Source of the DNA: DRYM01 sp964526225
GTDB taxonomy: Archaea; Thermoproteota; Thermoprotei_A; EX4484-217-1
Reading direction: 5' to 3'
Assembly (NCBI GenBank): GCA_964526225.1
Contig: CAZGLL010000015.1
Location: 1 to 34,671 of the forward strand
DNA length: 34,671 bases
The notes under the pieces were generated by a model. That model searched no databases. It saw only the letters and a program-made list of their open reading frames with translations, and was not told the origin of the DNA. How positions within the stretch are numbered: position 1 is the stretch's first letter; every line of letters begins with the position of its first letter. A program made the translations under genes and the position numbers. Below, in pieces: positions 33,449-34,671 of the stretch.

Positions 33449-33477
33449 TTATAAAATTAAACAATGTAGTATAAAAC
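33449..33477. promoter_or_regulatory. Back-to-back TATA boxes between metV and hdrA
   Basis: TTTTATAA on the minus strand (about 33450-33457) serves metV and TATAAAA on the plus strand (33470-33476) serves hdrA. The boxes are about 20 bases apart, so the two transcripts must compete or share control. The hdrA leader has GCCTC-TTC-GAGGT (33501-33513), whose right arm is the ribosome site. Confidence 0.5.
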
Positions 33478-33515
33478 TTTTATTCGCATGCCGAACAACG
33501 GCCTCTTCGAGGTGT

Positions 33516-34671
33516 ATGGCTATAAGCATAAATGTTGCCTTCTGCACTTGCGGAGGGGTTCTTGAGAAATACATCGATTTCAACGAACTCGAAAATTATG
33601 TAAAACATAGTGGAAACGTTGTTAATGTTAAAAAGTATTCTGCCCTTTGCACTTATGATTCTGAAAAGGTCATTCAAGACTTTGCTAAATCAGGTGCTAA
33701 GACATTATTGATTGCAGCATGTTCTAAATACATATGCTTGCCTATGCTTGAAAAAGCAGCTAACAATTTAGGTATTGACTTAGCGGGATTAGTTGAGTTT
33801 GTAAATATAAGAGAGCAATGTGCTTGGGTATGTAATGGTAAGAGGGAGGCAACTGATAAAGCAAAGCTTATGATAGTGGCAGCATTGGAGAGAGCTAAAG
33901 AGCTAAAACCCGTAAAGAAGCTAAGGATTAAGGTGAAGGAGACAATTTTAGTTATAGGCGGGGGAGTAGCAGGCATTCAAGCGTCGCTAGATTTAGCTAA
34001 TCAGGGCTTCAAAGTTTATCTTGTAGAGTCAAGTCCAAGTATTGGAGGAACAGCGGCTTCTCTTTACAGAACATTCCCTACAGATGAATGCGATTGCGCC
34101 ATTTGCGTTAAGGGCTCTAAAATGGCTGAGATCATTGCGAATCCTAACATTGAGCTATTAACCTATTGTGAGGTTAAAGAGGTTAAACGCTATCCCTGGG
34201 GCTTTAAGGTTAAAGTGGTGAAAAAGCCTAGATACGTTAACTACGACAGATGTACAGGCTGTGGAATTTGCGCTGAAAAATGCCCTAAAACAGTTCCTAA
34301 CGAATGGGATAAAGGTTTAAGCCAGCGCAAAGCAATTTACATACCTTTCCCACACGCCATACCCTTTAAATACACCATAGACTCCTCACAATGCCTCCAC
34401 TTTACCGAAGGCTCATGTAATATTTGTGAAGAAGTTTGCCCCTATAATGCCATAGATTTTAACCAAAAACCTGAAGAGCTAGAGCTAGAAGTCGGAGCTA
34501 TAATTGTTGCTACAGGATTTGAAGAATTTGACCCATCGTCGCTTCCACAGTATGGTTATGGTAAGTATAAAGACGTTATAACACAGTTGCAACTGGAAAA
34601 ACTTCTAGATCCTCTAGGTCCTACTGGTGGTAGGTTGGTTAGGGTTTCTGATGGGAAACCTCCGTCGAAAA
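33516..34671 (+). CDS. hdrA: Heterodisulfide reductase subunit A-like protein, partial
   Basis: At least 385 residues; runs off the window end. The N-terminal Cys motif (AFCTCGGV) is followed by LVEFVNIREQCAWV, the FAD motif LVIGGGVAGIQASLDLA, PTDECDCAICV, a 4Fe-4S motif CTGCGICAEKCP and a second cluster CNICEEVCPYNAI, then IIVATGFEEFDP. This is the HdrA order. HdrA bears the bifurcating flavin of heterodisulfide reductase-type complexes. Next to metF-metV it suggests a MetFV-Hdr complex. ATG at 33516 is only one base from GAGGTG; ATA at 33522 is exactly seven bases from it and places the first Cys at residue 8 as in relatives, so ATA may be the real start. Confidence 0.9.
   Translation, partial: MAISINVAFCTCGGVLEKYIDFNELENYVKHSGNVVNVKKYSALCTYDSEKVIQDFAKSGAKTLLIAACSKYICLPMLEKAANNLGIDLAGLVEFVNIREQCAWVCNGKREATDKAKLMIVAALERAKELKPVKKLRIKVKETILVIGGGVAGIQASLDLANQGFKVYLVESSPSIGGTAASLYRTFPTDECDCAICVKGSKMAEIIANPNIELLTYCEVKEVKRYPWGFKVKVVKKPRYVNYDRCTGCGICAEKCPKTVPNEWDKGLSQRKAIYIPFPHAIPFKYTIDSSQCLHFTEGSCNICEEVCPYNAIDFNQKPEELELEVGAIIVATGFEEFDPSSLPQYGYGKYKDVITQLQLEKLLDPLGPTGGRLVRVSDGKPPSK

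Overview
The window looks like an AT-rich (roughly 36% G+C by eye) genome segment of an archaeon. The evidence is BRE/TATA-type promoters (TTTAAATA, TTTATATA) about 25 bases upstream of starts, HTH_10 (Bat-like) regulators, a short archaeal-type adenylosuccinate synthetase, a membrane-anchored binding protein with a Thr-rich linker, and an HdrA-like protein next to metF/metV. A thermophilic Thermoproteota/Bathyarchaeia-like lineage is plausible but cannot be fixed from sequence alone. Genes are tightly packed and no stretch over 300 bases lacks a gene. No tRNA, rRNA or CRISPR array was seen.

Layout. (1) 1-1908: an IS605-family TnpB element (about 35-1579) that appears to have split a TrkA-C-domain gene; precise excision at TTAC/TCAA-type ends would rejoin the frame. 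The element has a zinc-ribbon-less TnpB, a small overlapping AbrB-like gene and a GC-rich folded leader. (2) 1905-8576: membrane proteins: UppP, EamA and MFS transporters, a small MscS-like protein, MATE and DUF401. (3) 8764-9585: an ACT-V4R protein behind a promoter with a palindrome. (4) 9599-15574, minus strand: a purine operon guaA - phosphoribosyltransferase - purB - purA - FAD oxidoreductase, with a perfect palindrome at its start. (5) 15766-19910: methyltransferase, DUF364-like protein, BioY, flavin reductase, zinc-ribbon protein, MBL hydrolase and a small membrane protein. (6) 20104-31770: a carbohydrate/organic-acid uptake and catabolism locus with a TRAP transporter (dctP, dctQ and two dctM copies), two SDR dehydrogenases, a DHDPS-type aldolase, a 2-hydroxyacid dehydrogenase and an FGGY kinase. 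Two paralogous HTH_10 regulators bracket the transporter part. (7) 31813-34671: metF-metV on the minus strand, divergent from a partial hdrA, the gene set of a flavin/FeS methylene-tetrahydrofolate reductase.

A pattern across the window concerns translation starts. Many genes have GGTG followed by 6-8 bases and then the start codon (ATG, GTG or often TTG). In several genes the codon at that exact place is ACG, ATA, CTG or ATT, and the protein's conserved N-terminus begins there or upstream of any usual start. purB, metF and hdrA are the best cases. This suggests near-cognate initiation, or recurrent start-codon loss, in this lineage.
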